Shown: positions 9,461-19,024, numbered from the stretch's first letter. The stretch: 64,000 nt of DNA from JANQIO01 sp965601975 (GCA_965601975.1 OZ271856.1:1736001-1800000), one strand, 5' to 3'. Numbers and translations: made by a program. Notes: a model not told the origin generated them from the sequence alone.

Positions 9461-10808
9461 AACTCCCGTGTCACGAGTAATCGCCGTAATTGCCACCGCG
9501 CTGCTCGCTGCGTTCACGGCAGCCACAGCCTTCGGGCAGCAGGCACCCGAGCGAATCCTGTTCACCAACGTCAACGTCTTCGACGGAAGGAGCGAGAAGT
9601 TGATGATGGACGTTAGTGTGTTGGTGGAGGGCAAACTCATCAAGGGAATTGGCGAGGACAATTCGACTGGCGGAGCAACCGTAATTGACGGCGGCGGTCG
9701 TACGCTGATACCGGGCCTGATCGATGGGCACAATCACATCATGCTTCCGGCGTCACCGCTGGCACTCGCCTACAACTACCACTGGAGCTATACAGGGGCG
9801 CTCGCGGCCCGTGAGGCTGAACGGATGTTGATGCGAGGTTTTACGACGCTACGCGATGCGGGCGGCCCCTGCTACGGACTCGCGAAAGCCATCGACGCCG
9901 GGATTGTCGCCGGCCCGCGGATCTACTGTTCAGGTCACTTCATTAGTCAGACTTCAGGCCATTTCGACTTTCGGTTCCCGAACGACACGCATCCACGTCA
10001 ACGGGCTGACCGCAGTAATTACGAACGTGAATGGGCCTATATCGCCGACGGCGTACCTGAAGTCCGCGCCTACGCCCGCGAGGTGCTGAGGCGCGGCGCA
10101 ACGCAAATCAAGTTGAGCCTGGGAGGCGGAGCTTCTTCTCCCTATGATCCGCTCGACACGACTCATTTCAGCGTCGATGAGATCAGGGCGGCCGTAGAGG
10201 CGGCGGAGGACTGGAATACCTACGTTCTTGTGCATGCCTACACTGACAAGTCGGTGATGCGTGCGCTGGAAGCCGGGGTGAAGAGCATCGAGCACGGCAA
10301 CCTCATCAAAGAGGACAAGACCATGCGCGCGATCAAGCGAGCGGGCGCCGTTCTCAATCCGCAGTTTCTGATTTTCACACCGGACCAGGCGATGATGGCG
10401 GCCGGCGACCCGGCCGTGATCGCAAAGGGCGCCCCGATTCGCAACAATGTTGATCGCCTTGTTGAGCTGATCAAGAAAAACAAAATGCCCATCGCCTTCG
10501 GCGTGGATGCGTTCGGCAGCCCCGAGCTGATGGCGTTGCAGAATCTGGAGCTGACGCGCCGTGCGCGTTGGTTTGCGCCCGCGGAAGTGCTGAGGCAGGC
10601 CACCTACAACACCGCACAACTTGTCGCGATGTCAGGTCCGCGGAATCCCTATCAGGACGGCCCTCTCGGCGTCATCGAGCCCGGGGCGTATGCTGATCTA
10701 CTGCTCGTCGATGGCAATCCCCTCGAAGACCTTGCGCTACTCGAAGATCCAGAGAAGAACCTCGTGGTTATCGTGAAAGACGGAAAGGTCTACAAGAACA
10801 TGCTCTAA
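9450..10808 (+). CDS. exported amidohydrolase, imidazolonepropionase/prolidase-like
   Basis: 452 residues from GTG 9450, overlapping the upstream gene by 11 bases; a second GTG at 9468 would give 446 residues and is about equally plausible. The signal peptide is VIAVIATALLAAFTAATAFG. Metal ligands of the amidohydrolase_1 superfamily are all visible: IDGHNHIM (HxH), ATQIKLSLGGG (Lys), VLVHAYTD, SIEHGN and FGVDAFGS (Asp). Relatives cleave Xaa-Pro dipeptides, other peptide amides or cyclic amides. Its C-terminus carries the usual small beta-sandwich segment (ADLLLVDGNPLEDL). Confidence 0.85.
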   Translation: MTGRTPVSRVIAVIATALLAAFTAATAFGQQAPERILFTNVNVFDGRSEKLMMDVSVLVEGKLIKGIGEDNSTGGATVIDGGGRTLIPGLIDGHNHIMLPASPLALAYNYHWSYTGALAAREAERMLMRGFTTLRDAGGPCYGLAKAIDAGIVAGPRIYCSGHFISQTSGHFDFRFPNDTHPRQRADRSNYEREWAYIADGVPEVRAYAREVLRRGATQIKLSLGGGASSPYDPLDTTHFSVDEIRAAVEAAEDWNTYVLVHAYTDKSVMRALEAGVKSIEHGNLIKEDKTMRAIKRAGAVLNPQFLIFTPDQAMMAAGDPAVIAKGAPIRNNVDRLVELIKKNKMPIAFGVDAFGSPELMALQNLELTRRARWFAPAEVLRQATYNTAQLVAMSGPRNPYQDGPLGVIEPGAYADLLLVDGNPLEDLALLEDPEKNLVVIVKDGKVYKNML

Positions 10809-11214
10809 CAAGAAAGCTGATCCGTCTATCCAGCCGCGCAGCTGCTGGCCCGCTATCCAGGCCTAGCGGCTGCCAATATCCTTTCGTATCCAGCGCTCGC
10901 CAGCGTAGCTTTACCGAATCCTGGAAAGTCATTTGCGGCGTGTCTGCTTCCTGATCTGAGTCAATTTAGGAATCGCGAATCATGGTCTACTGTTCAGATT
11001 AACCGGGGAATCGAGAGATTAAGAAAAACGGTTTTATTGTTCAGATATTGTACAGCTCCCCTCATTTGCTCGCTTTAATGGGAATGCCACACCAGACCCA
11101 AGTACTATTTTTTGTTTAGGTGGTGGTCGCAGATCTCGTATTGATTGCGGTGGCCTCAACAATAATTTGAAAGCCCTCCCGCGAGGGTAGGGCTTCTAGA
11201 ACCAGGGGTTTTCC
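10809..11214. other. intergenic region, 406 bases
   Basis: No credible gene. The stretch is clearly more AT-rich than its neighbours from about 10970 to 11170 and probably holds the promoter of the following lipoprotein gene. It ends with a GC-rich hairpin (11171-11195), annotated separately. Confidence 0.5.
11171..11195 (+). terminator. stem-loop upstream of the 11215 gene
   Basis: AAGCCCT at 11171-11177 pairs with AGGGCTT at 11189-11195, with further C/G pairing inside. No T-run follows on the + strand, so it is not a standard intrinsic terminator; it may be a leader hairpin of the gene that starts 20 bases later. Confidence 0.4.
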
Positions 11215-12429
11215 ATGTCACGCGTTGACCGTTTCTTCGCTCCGTTGTTCTGCCTGTCGTTGTTGCTGTCCGCCTGTAGTACAGTCGATAGCACCGGCGA
11301 GAGTGCCGGTCAGGGCACCGCCCATAGCGCGCAGGGCCAGTCCACCGTTGTTGCTGCTCCGCTGCACCCCGGCTCCGAGCAGCGCTGGCGCAACCTGCCT
11401 TCTCCAGATCACACCCTGGAGGACTTCCGCAAGGGAGCCGATAGCGGCTACTGCTTCGACCGCGCCAATCAGCCCTACACCACGGTCCTTGATGCGCACT
11501 TCCATCCCAAGCCGTTCGGCGGCCCTGCCATGGAACCCGAGGAGATCTGGGATGCCTTCGACCAGCTCGGCGTTCGCTTCGTCATCTACTTCGGCATCGG
11601 CCAGGTGCTCACGCTGAACGCTGACTGCTCCTACTACTTGAATTGCATCGGCGTAGCCGCCAAACCGAGCATCAAGAACGACTTCGTCAATGGCCTGGAA
11701 GTGGCGGCCTACGACCCGGACAAGGTCCACATTACCCTGTCCATGACCTTTCTCGACCTGGCACACCCCGAGAACGTTCTGAAGACTATCGAGCTCTACG
11801 ACAGGGAATTTCCGGGTATGTTTGGCTGGGCAGGCGAGCTTAACGTCATCAAGCAGGCCCTGATCGGCAACCTTCACGAGCCGGCTACCTACGAATCCAT
11901 CGATGCCTGGGCGCCATTCATGGCGGTGTTTCGTGAGCGCGGCATCCCCATCACGCTGCATTCGGACCTGGGCAACAATGCCGATCCCACCGAGTATATG
12001 CACCTCATGGATTACGTGCTCAAGTCCTACCCCGACAACAAGATCGTGTGGGCGCACATGGGGCTGTCGAAGGAGCTGAACACCATGAGCCCGGCACAGC
12101 ATGTTCGCCTCATGAGCGAACGCTTGGACGCCTACCCGAATCTCTACCTGGACATCACCTGGGATGTGCTCTACAACGAGTACCACATGTGGGCCAACAC
12201 ATTCGTGCCCTTCTTCAACAAGTATTCCACGCGCCTCCTGCCAGGCTCGGATTTCGTGGCCGCAGGCTACAAGAATCTCGAGCAATATGCGCACGAGCTG
12301 GAGGTGACCAGCAGGCCCCTGCGCCTGCTTGAGGACGAGGCTTTCCGCAACATTGCCCTGGGGCAGAACTACTTCAATCTGATGAACCTGCCGTTTGAGG
12401 CGCCGCCGCTCTGTGCCTCTGGAGAATAG
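11215..12429 (+). CDS. exported amidohydrolase_2-type lipoprotein
   Basis: 404 residues. The start MSRVDRFFAPLFCLSLLLSAC is a lipoprotein signal with Cys21 as lipid anchor. The mature part is a TIM-barrel metal hydrolase of the amidohydrolase_2 type: TVLDAHFHPKP (HxH), PITLHSDLGNN, KIVWAHMGLSK and LLPGSDF (Asp). Members decarboxylate or hydrolyse aromatic and lactone-like substrates; which one cannot be told. The downstream OprD-like porin begins 32 bases later, which suggests linked uptake and hydrolysis. Confidence 0.8.
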   Translation: MSRVDRFFAPLFCLSLLLSACSTVDSTGESAGQGTAHSAQGQSTVVAAPLHPGSEQRWRNLPSPDHTLEDFRKGADSGYCFDRANQPYTTVLDAHFHPKPFGGPAMEPEEIWDAFDQLGVRFVIYFGIGQVLTLNADCSYYLNCIGVAAKPSIKNDFVNGLEVAAYDPDKVHITLSMTFLDLAHPENVLKTIELYDREFPGMFGWAGELNVIKQALIGNLHEPATYESIDAWAPFMAVFRERGIPITLHSDLGNNADPTEYMHLMDYVLKSYPDNKIVWAHMGLSKELNTMSPAQHVRLMSERLDAYPNLYLDITWDVLYNEYHMWANTFVPFFNKYSTRLLPGSDFVAAGYKNLEQYAHELEVTSRPLRLLEDEAFRNIALGQNYFNLMNLPFEAPPLCASGE

Positions 12430-12461
12430 ATAAGGCCGTCATCGGCTACGGGCGAAGCGCC

Positions 12462-13772
12462 GTGCGCGGAATTGTCTGCTTGCTGGCATTCAGCGCTCTG
12501 GCCTGCAGCGCCGCTCGTGCCAGCATTCCGGAAGTGCGCGACGACAATCCCGTTCGGGTAGAGGACGAAGAACCCAATCAGCGCTCCACCATTGCCCCGG
12601 TGGGCCCGAAGAAAGAGCGCCCACCTGCCTTCTTCGCCGACGCAAAGCTGGTGATTAAGCCCCGGAGCTACTACCTCTATAGAGACCAGGACGTCAAATC
12701 GGACCTGGGTGGCTGGGCCTTGGGCGGCGCACTGGAGGTTCGCTCCGGCTGGTGGGCCGACCGGATCCAGCTCAGTGGGACCGCCTATACCTCACAGAAG
12801 TTGTGGGGGCCGAGCGACAAGGACGGCACAGGGTTGTTCAAGCCCGGCCAGGACTCCTTCACCGTGCTGGGCGAGGCCAATGCCACGGTCCGCTTTGTCG
12901 ATAAGCACGGCATGGTCGTAGGGCGCCAGATCCTGGATCTGCCCTACCTGGGGCGCCACGACATCCGCATGGTGCCAAACACCTTCGACGCCATCGCCTT
13001 CGGTAATCGCCCGGGGGACGGTTTTGCCTACCTTGGCGGCTACGTGGACGAGATCAAGCTCAAGGACGACGATAAATTCATACCCATGTCCCAGGCGGCC
13101 GGTGCCGAGGGCAGCGACGAGGGCATGGGATTTGCCGGCGTCCGCTACCGATTTGCGGACGGGGCCTACTACGGCGCGATATACCAGCACACCTTCGACA
13201 CCTTCGGCACGTTCTTCGCCGTGGCCGAGCAACCGTTTGTGCTGGGCGATGATCTCCAGCTCTGGGTTAACGCTTCCTACACTGACCAGCGCAGCGTCGA
13301 AGACGAGCTCATCGGCGACTTCGAGACTGACCTGCTGTCGGCCAAGTTCGAACTGGTCAGCGGGCAGCACCGATTCCGCCTCGGTGCGAGCACTACGGAC
13401 AATAGTGCCGATATCCGCATTCCTTTCGGCAACCCGGCCAACTACCTGTCGGTGATCGTCAACAACTTTGATCGGGCTGGTGAGGACGCCATCATGCTGG
13501 GCTATTCCCGGGACGTTGGCCGTGTGGGCCACGCTGAAGTCGGCCTGTTCACCAATGTGGTGATTGGCGACACGCCGGACTCCGGGCCCAATGCCAGCCC
13601 GGACCAGGTGGAATACAACGTCACCGCGGATTTCCGCGTCAGAGCGGGCTGGGGTGACCGACTTTGGGTCCGCGTCCGCGGCGCGTGGATTGACGAGGAC
13701 AATACACAAGGTGCTGCCAACGACTTCTTCGATTTCCGGATTATTGTGAATTATGACTTTACGGCGCCCTGA
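12462..13772 (+). CDS. OprD-like outer membrane porin
   Basis: 436 residues from GTG 12462. The signal peptide spans VCLLAFSALACSAARAS. The mature protein has the layout of OprD-family porins: an early SYYLYRDQD strand, GGALEVRSGWWADRIQL, an LGEANATVRF strand and VVGRQILDLPYLGRHDIRMVP, followed by alternating amphipathic strands to the aromatic end IIVNYDF. OprD-type porins take up amino acids, peptides or small organic acids. The start codon has no strong ribosome binding site, consistent with coupling to the preceding amidohydrolase. Confidence 0.75.
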   Translation: MRGIVCLLAFSALACSAARASIPEVRDDNPVRVEDEEPNQRSTIAPVGPKKERPPAFFADAKLVIKPRSYYLYRDQDVKSDLGGWALGGALEVRSGWWADRIQLSGTAYTSQKLWGPSDKDGTGLFKPGQDSFTVLGEANATVRFVDKHGMVVGRQILDLPYLGRHDIRMVPNTFDAIAFGNRPGDGFAYLGGYVDEIKLKDDDKFIPMSQAAGAEGSDEGMGFAGVRYRFADGAYYGAIYQHTFDTFGTFFAVAEQPFVLGDDLQLWVNASYTDQRSVEDELIGDFETDLLSAKFELVSGQHRFRLGASTTDNSADIRIPFGNPANYLSVIVNNFDRAGEDAIMLGYSRDVGRVGHAEVGLFTNVVIGDTPDSGPNASPDQVEYNVTADFRVRAGWGDRLWVRVRGAWIDEDNTQGAANDFFDFRIIVNYDFTAP

Positions 13773-13854
13773 TCCATATGGGGTGTCACGGCAAGGGGTG
13801 TGGCGGCGCAACCGCGGCAGTCTGGCCAGGAAAACACTACTGGAGGGTAGATCA

Positions 13855-15393
13855 ATGACAACCAAAGAAGCTAGACCAATGGCAATAAGGTGGGGAGCAG
13901 TGCTGATGGCAGCTACGGTTGCCTCAACCACATACGCTCGAAACGAGGTGACCGTGGACGCCGAGGTGCTCCAGAAGTTGCTTGAACGGGTCGAACGCCT
14001 GGAAGCCCAGCAGGAAGCAAATCGTCGCGCCATGGATGAGCGCGACCAGGTCATCTCTTCGCTGCGCCAGGAGTTGAAGCAGCCCGGGATCGATGTGGAG
14101 GTGATCACCCGTTCGGAGGACGACACCACACCCGCGGAAGCCCTCGCGATGGTGCGAGCCGCTGAGGTTCCACTGGACGAGGGCGGAGACGCCGAACCCT
14201 CCTATTTCGGCCAGTTCCAGGACGGCGGCAGGGGCTTCAAGGTGGCAGACACGCCTTACGGCGACATCAACCTGAGTGCCTGGTCCTACCTGCGCTACCT
14301 CAATACGCAACTGCTGGATGACGAATACACGGACGACTTCGGCCGCACGTTTGAAGTCAACGATCGCAACGACATGCAGTTGAACAAAGTCATGCTCTAC
14401 TTCAAGGGTTGGCTTGGCGATCCGAAATTGCGCTACAACTTCTATGTCTGGACCTCCAACACCAACCAGGGCCTCGGCGCCCAGGTTGTGGTCGGTGGCG
14501 GGCTGACCTACGTCTTCGACGAGGCGTTTAACTTGAGTGCGGGCATCTCCGCCTTGCCGGGTACGCGCTCGACGGAAGGCAATTGGCCGAACTGGCTGCG
14601 CGTCGACAATCGCCCCATCGCGGACGAATTTTATCGTGGTTCATTCACCACCGGCTTCACGGCATTCGGCAAGCTCAACGAGCAATGGAGCTACAAGGCA
14701 ATGATTGGCAACAACAAGAGCCAGCTCGGCGTGGACGCCGGCCAGCTCGGGGATACGTTCGACACCTTCGCCGGCTCCCTGATCTGGACGCCGCAAGGCT
14801 ACTTTAACCACAGCTTTGGTGACTTTGAAAACTCCCCATCCTTGAGTACGCGCTTCGGTTTCCGCTATATGCACAGCACGGAAGACAAAGAAAATCAGCC
14901 TGGCAAGAACGACCCGGAGAATGCGCAGGTCCGCCTTACGGATGGTACGCTGCTGTTTCGTCCCGGCGCTTTCAACACGGAGGGTCAGGTGGACGAAGCC
15001 CGATGGCAGTCGATTTCACTGGACGCCGCCATCAAATACCAGGGCATGGCGCTTGAAGGGGAGTTCTTCTATCGAGAGTTGGACGATTTCCAGACCACCG
15101 GCTTCGTCCCGGAATCAGAGATCGATGACTGGGGCTACCAGCTCCAGGCATCGGCCATGCTGGTACCCAAAAAATGGCAGGCGTACCTATCCGGCTCGCA
15201 GATATTCGGTGACAACGGCGACCCCTGGGACCTCGAGGTCGGAGCCAACTGGTTCCCCTTCGGCGTCCGGCAGGTTCGCCTGAACGCGGCAGCGCTCTAC
15301 CTGAAGGAATCTCCAGTGGGTTACTTCAGCGTGCCCTACGTCGTCGGGGGCGATGGCACCGTCTTGTACGCCAACGCGGAGCTCAGGTTCTGA
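13855..15393 (+). CDS. outer membrane porin with N-terminal coiled coil
   Basis: 512 residues from the ATG at 13855, chosen because GGAGG at 13842-13846 is well placed; longer in-frame starts overlap the previous gene. A signal peptide ends near TTYA. Residues about 25-65 (VLQKLLERVERLEAQQEANR) are a short coiled coil, common at the start of OprO/OprP-type and carbohydrate porins. The rest is barrel-like with strands such as LRYNFYVWTSNTNQGLGAQV and ends YANAELRF with the C-terminal Phe of outer membrane proteins. Substrate unknown. Confidence 0.7.
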   Translation: MTTKEARPMAIRWGAVLMAATVASTTYARNEVTVDAEVLQKLLERVERLEAQQEANRRAMDERDQVISSLRQELKQPGIDVEVITRSEDDTTPAEALAMVRAAEVPLDEGGDAEPSYFGQFQDGGRGFKVADTPYGDINLSAWSYLRYLNTQLLDDEYTDDFGRTFEVNDRNDMQLNKVMLYFKGWLGDPKLRYNFYVWTSNTNQGLGAQVVVGGGLTYVFDEAFNLSAGISALPGTRSTEGNWPNWLRVDNRPIADEFYRGSFTTGFTAFGKLNEQWSYKAMIGNNKSQLGVDAGQLGDTFDTFAGSLIWTPQGYFNHSFGDFENSPSLSTRFGFRYMHSTEDKENQPGKNDPENAQVRLTDGTLLFRPGAFNTEGQVDEARWQSISLDAAIKYQGMALEGEFFYRELDDFQTTGFVPESEIDDWGYQLQASAMLVPKKWQAYLSGSQIFGDNGDPWDLEVGANWFPFGVRQVRLNAAALYLKESPVGYFSVPYVVGGDGTVLYANAELRF

Positions 15394-15580
15394 CAACAGG
15401 CTAGCCCTACAAGCAGGCGCAGCATTTAGTGGTATCCCCAGGGGGGCAGATCACTGGCAATTGTGCGGTTAACTCGAAGGCTGACTCAGGGAAAACCGAC
15501 TTGTTTGGCGGCGCCTTCACTCTAAAGTACGCGGGCAGTTTTTTTGCAGCCATTAGTTAGAGTGATTAAGGAGTCGTTCC

Positions 15581-15766
15581 ATGACCAGGGAACAGTCAGA
15601 AGCCGTCAAGAATGAAGTCAATGCCGTCGTCGACGGCGAGCAAAGCGGCCTTGTGCAGCTGCTTGAGCAGCCCATGTGGCAGGCAATTTTCGCGTCCGTA
15701 GTTACCATCAGCATGTTCGGCGTTGTGCTGTCCGGCATCTGGACGGTCAGTGCCATCATGAACTAG
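15581..15766 (+). CDS. small single-span membrane protein
   Basis: 61 residues from ATG 15581 with AAGGAG at a good distance. The first 30 residues are charged (TREQSEAVKNEVNAVVDGEQ) and the last 30 form a membrane helix (AIFASVVTISMFGVVLSGIW). I do not recognise a family. A real gene is supported by the ribosome binding site and the clear amphipathic/hydrophobic division. It lies alone between the porin and the flavoenzyme. Confidence 0.6.
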   Translation: MTREQSEAVKNEVNAVVDGEQSGLVQLLEQPMWQAIFASVVTISMFGVVLSGIWTVSAIMN

Positions 15767-15801
15767 GGCGTTAGAGTGCCAAGATATGGGATGATTGACC
15801 C

Positions 15802-16890
15802 ATGTCCACACACTATGACGCCATTGTTCTCGGCACCGGAGGGGTTGGCAGCGCTGCGCTGATGCACCTGGCCTCCCGGGGCCTCAAGGTATTGGGCCTG
15901 GACCGGTTTCCACCCGGCCACGACCGTGGCAGTTCCCACGGCGAGACCCGCCTGATTCGCCTGTCCTACTTCGAGCATCCGGATTACGTGCCGCTACTCC
16001 AGCGTGCCTATGCCCTATGGGATGCACTGGACCTCACACTGCTGAATCGCTGCGGCGTTCTCTATGTAGGTGCGCCCGGCAGCGAAATCATCAGCGGCAT
16101 CTACACGGCCGCCGGACGCTATTCCCTGGCCTTGGAAGACGCCGATTCACATCGATTTGGAAGCTATATCATTCCCGACGGTTTTGAGGCCGTGTTCGAG
16201 CCCGAGGCCGGTGTTCTGCCCGTCGAACAGTGTGTGCTGGCGCACCTCGCCAGGGCAGGGGAGCTGGGCGCCGAGCACCGCCACGGTTTGTCTGTCACGG
16301 GTTGGTCAGAGCACGCGGAAGGGGTTAGCGTGGAGACCGATGCCGGCAGTTTCAGCGCAGATCGGCTGGTGATCAGCGCGGGGGCGTGGGCGGGCGAACT
16401 GCTCGAGCAACTGCAGTTGCCGCTGACGGTGCTGAAGAAACACCTGCACTGGTACAAGACGGACGCTCCTTCACTGGATTACGGGTTCTTCTTTGAACTC
16501 GGCGCGCGCCAGTTCTACGGCTTTCCGGCCGCCGACGGCTGCCTGAAAGTGGCGGAACACAGTGGGGGTGAAGAGGTGACAGATCCCCTGGCCAAAGATG
16601 ACAGCCTCGACCCGGAGGATGCCGCCGCGGTCGAAGATTTCCTGACCCGGCATCTGCCCGGGGTCAGCCTGGAACGCGCCCGCCACGCCACCTGCTACTA
16701 CACCATGACGCCAGATGCCCAGTTCATTGTCGACCGCGTGCCCGGCAGTGAGCGCGTGGCCTTCGCGGCAGGGCTGTCCGGGCACGGGTTCAAGTTCACG
16801 CCGGTACTGGGTGAGGTCCTGGCGGACCTGGTCACCGACGGCCACACAGGCTTCGACCTCGGTTTCCTGTCCGCCAGCCGCTTCACCTGA
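15802..16890 (+). CDS. solA: monomeric sarcosine oxidase / N-methyltryptophan oxidase-like flavoenzyme
   Basis: 362 residues, close to the family norm of about 370-390. The N-terminus has the FAD Rossmann motif VLGTGGVGSAALMHLASRG, then GSSHGETRLIRLSYFEHPDY, a family hallmark. Near the C-terminus is HATCYYTMTPDAQF; the Cys here aligns with the residue that covalently binds FAD in MSOX and MTOX. The enzyme should oxidatively demethylate N-methyl amino acids, giving formaldehyde and hydrogen peroxide. It precedes an aminotransferase by 39 bases on the same strand. The exact amine is uncertain. Confidence 0.82.
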   Translation: MSTHYDAIVLGTGGVGSAALMHLASRGLKVLGLDRFPPGHDRGSSHGETRLIRLSYFEHPDYVPLLQRAYALWDALDLTLLNRCGVLYVGAPGSEIISGIYTAAGRYSLALEDADSHRFGSYIIPDGFEAVFEPEAGVLPVEQCVLAHLARAGELGAEHRHGLSVTGWSEHAEGVSVETDAGSFSADRLVISAGAWAGELLEQLQLPLTVLKKHLHWYKTDAPSLDYGFFFELGARQFYGFPAADGCLKVAEHSGGEEVTDPLAKDDSLDPEDAAAVEDFLTRHLPGVSLERARHATCYYTMTPDAQFIVDRVPGSERVAFAAGLSGHGFKFTPVLGEVLADLVTDGHTGFDLGFLSASRFT

Positions 16891-16929
16891 GTCAGTGGTC
16901 CTATACTCCTATTAGAGGAGAGACGGGCC

Positions 16930-18156
16930 ATGACTTACACACTCGAGAAAGACCTTCAGCTGAGGCAGCGCGCTCAACAGGTATTGCCCAACGGCGTCTA
17001 TGGCCATATGGCCTCCGCGTCATTGTCACCCCAGCATCCCCAGTTCATTTCCCGTGCCGAAGGTGGCCGTGTATGGGATGTCGATGGCAATGAATACATC
17101 GACTTCATGTGCAGCTATGGCACCAACCTGCTGGGCCATCACCACCCGGGGGTGGAGGAGGCGGTACGCCGCCAGTCGGCCGTGGCCGATTGCACAACGG
17201 GGCCCTCACCGCTCATGCTGGAACTGGCGGGACGCTTTATCGAAAACACGGCACACGCCGACTGGGCGCTGTTCGCCAAGAACGGGACGGACGCGACCAC
17301 CATCTGTGTGATGGCGGCCCGCGCCCAGACGGGCCGCAATATCATCCTGATGGCGGGCGGGGCCTATCACGGCGCCGGACCCTGGTGCACACCGGGTCAT
17401 GACGGCGTCACCGAGGCCGACCGCGCCAACCAGGTTTACTATGAGTACAACAACCTGGAGAGCCTTCACGCGGCGGTGAAGCAAGCCGGCGATGACCTCG
17501 CCGGCATTGTGGTGTCTCCGTTCAAACACGATGTGTTTGTCGACCAGGAATTGCCGACCGCGGATTTTGCGCAGGCCATTCGCGCACACTGCGACGAAAC
17601 CGGCGCTGCACTGATCCTGGACGATGTGCGCTGTGGCTTTCGCTTCTGCCTTGGCAGTACCTGGGAGACCATCGGCGTATTGCCGGACCTGTGTGCCCAG
17701 AGCAAGTCCATCGCCAACGGTTACCCGCTGGCGGTGGTGACGGGCAGCGATAAATTTCGAGAGGGTGCCGGCAAGATCTTCGTGACCGGCTCGTTCTGGT
17801 TTGCCGCCGTGTCCTACGCTGCGTCGCTGGCCACCATCGACGCGGTGCAAAACGAGGGAGCGATCGAGCAGATCAGGGTATCCGGCGAACTGCTGCGCAC
17901 CGGCCTCGACGAGTTGGCCGCGGCCCACGGCTTCGCTCTGCGGCAGACTGGACCCGTGCAGATGCCGCTGGTGCTGGTTGACGATGACCCGACCTGGGAG
18001 AAAACCAACCTGTTGTGCAGCGAGGCGGCCCGGCGCGGGGTGTACCTCCACCCCTGGCACAACATGTTTATCTGCGCCGCACACAGTGAAGCCGATATTC
18101 GGGAGGCGCTGGAACGTCTCGAGGGCGCTTTCGCCGAAACTCAGAAAATCGTGTAA
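16930..18156 (+). CDS. class III aminotransferase (glutamate-1-semialdehyde aminomutase-like)
   Basis: 408 residues from ATG 16930, preceded by AGAGGAGAG. Family features: VWDVDGNEYIDFMCSYGTNL (50-70), KNGTDATT (117-124), the PLP-nitrogen Asp in ILDDVRCGFR (Asp231) and the Schiff-base Lys259 in AQSKSIANGYPLAVV. The usual DE pair after the beta strand is DD here, a mild change. It resembles GSA aminomutase-like enzymes but is unlikely to be HemL itself; a catabolic transaminase is more plausible next to the flavoenzyme. Its 3' end overlaps the convergent SDR gene by 16 bases. Confidence 0.82.
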   Translation: MTYTLEKDLQLRQRAQQVLPNGVYGHMASASLSPQHPQFISRAEGGRVWDVDGNEYIDFMCSYGTNLLGHHHPGVEEAVRRQSAVADCTTGPSPLMLELAGRFIENTAHADWALFAKNGTDATTICVMAARAQTGRNIILMAGGAYHGAGPWCTPGHDGVTEADRANQVYYEYNNLESLHAAVKQAGDDLAGIVVSPFKHDVFVDQELPTADFAQAIRAHCDETGAALILDDVRCGFRFCLGSTWETIGVLPDLCAQSKSIANGYPLAVVTGSDKFREGAGKIFVTGSFWFAAVSYAASLATIDAVQNEGAIEQIRVSGELLRTGLDELAAAHGFALRQTGPVQMPLVLVDDDPTWEKTNLLCSEAARRGVYLHPWHNMFICAAHSEADIREALERLEGAFAETQKIV

Positions 18157-18923
18157 CCGCCGCAGATGGTGATTTCCTGGCCGGTGTGGAAGCTTGAGGC
18201 GTCGCTGGCCAGGTAGATGGCGATGCCGGCGAAATCCTCCGGTTGGCCCCAGCGGCGACCCGGCTGGCGTGGCAGCACCTTGTTGATAAAGCCCTCACTC
18301 TCCAGGGCAGGCCGGGCCAGGTCTGTCATGGTCCAGCCCGGGACGAGCGTGTTGGCGCGTATGTTGTAGCGCCCGTACTCCACGGCGAGGCCTTTCATCA
18401 TCGGAATCATGCCGCCGTTGGCAGCGCCGTAGTGCTCATTGCGGGCAGCACCCATCAAAACGGACGTCGATGCAGTGCCTACCAGGGAGCCGCCGGGGTC
18501 ACCGGCCTTTGAGCGCTCCACCATGTGGGCCGCCGCCGCGCGCAGGGTGTGGAACTTACCTTTCAGGTTCACCGCCATGACCTGTTCCCAGGCCGCGTCG
18601 GTAATCTCGTGGAAGGGTGCTGTCTGGGCAGAGATACCCGCGTTGGCGAAGCAGGCATCCAGTCGGCCGTGACGCGACAGCAGGAACTGCATGGCCTCGT
18701 TTACGGCGCTTTCGTCAGATACATCCACTCGCTGCTCAGACACCTCGGTACCGTAAGCGCTGAGCTTTTCCAGTGCGGCCGCGTTCTTGTCCGGGTTCGT
18801 GCCCCAGATTTCCACCGCCGCGCCGGCCTGGGCCAGCCCCTCGGCCATGCCCAGGCCGATGCCGCTATTGCCGCCAGTGACCAGGGCGACCTTGCCGCCA
18901 AGGTTGAAGGGTTCGAAGGGCAT
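18141..18923 (-). CDS. SDR-family oxidoreductase with Asn in place of catalytic Lys
   Basis: 260 residues from the ATG at 18921-18923, with AGGAGT upstream. Classical SDR motifs: TGGNSGIGLG (NAD(P) loop, 16-25), FANAGIS (NAG), GTASTS with the catalytic Ser, and Tyr165 in HYGAANGGM. The YxxxK active site reads YGAAN: the Lys position (169) is Asn, encoded AAC. The C-terminus FHTGQEITICGGYTIF is the normal SDR ending. It may be impaired as a dehydrogenase, or use another proton relay. Convergent with the aminotransferase, sharing 16 bases. Confidence 0.85.
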   Translation of the reverse strand: MPFEPFNLGGKVALVTGGNSGIGLGMAEGLAQAGAAVEIWGTNPDKNAAALEKLSAYGTEVSEQRVDVSDESAVNEAMQFLLSRHGRLDACFANAGISAQTAPFHEITDAAWEQVMAVNLKGKFHTLRAAAAHMVERSKAGDPGGSLVGTASTSVLMGAARNEHYGAANGGMIPMMKGLAVEYGRYNIRANTLVPGWTMTDLARPALESEGFINKVLPRQPGRRWGQPEDFAGIAIYLASDASSFHTGQEITICGGYTIF

Positions 18924-19024
18924 AGTGCTTCACTCCTGCAATCATTTGATGGGCCGCTGCTGTAGCTTTGTCGCGGCGTCTTATTCTAATCGATGGGAAT
19001 TCATCTGAACGTCAACAGGTAGAG

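Noticed and set aside
11218..12294. 358-residue minus-strand open frame over the amidohydrolase_2 gene
   Set aside because: The + strand frame has all metal ligands and a lipobox; the minus frame is rich in Val, His and Arg typical of antisense frames in GC-rich genes.
12792..14129. 445-residue minus-strand open frame over the porin genes
   Set aside because: Spans two well-supported + strand porin genes and has no recognisable domain.
16930..18156. HemL (glutamate-1-semialdehyde aminomutase) for tetrapyrrole synthesis
   Set aside because: General class III motifs fit, but the DD in place of DE and its flavoenzyme neighbour favour a catabolic transaminase; no support for a photosynthesis link.
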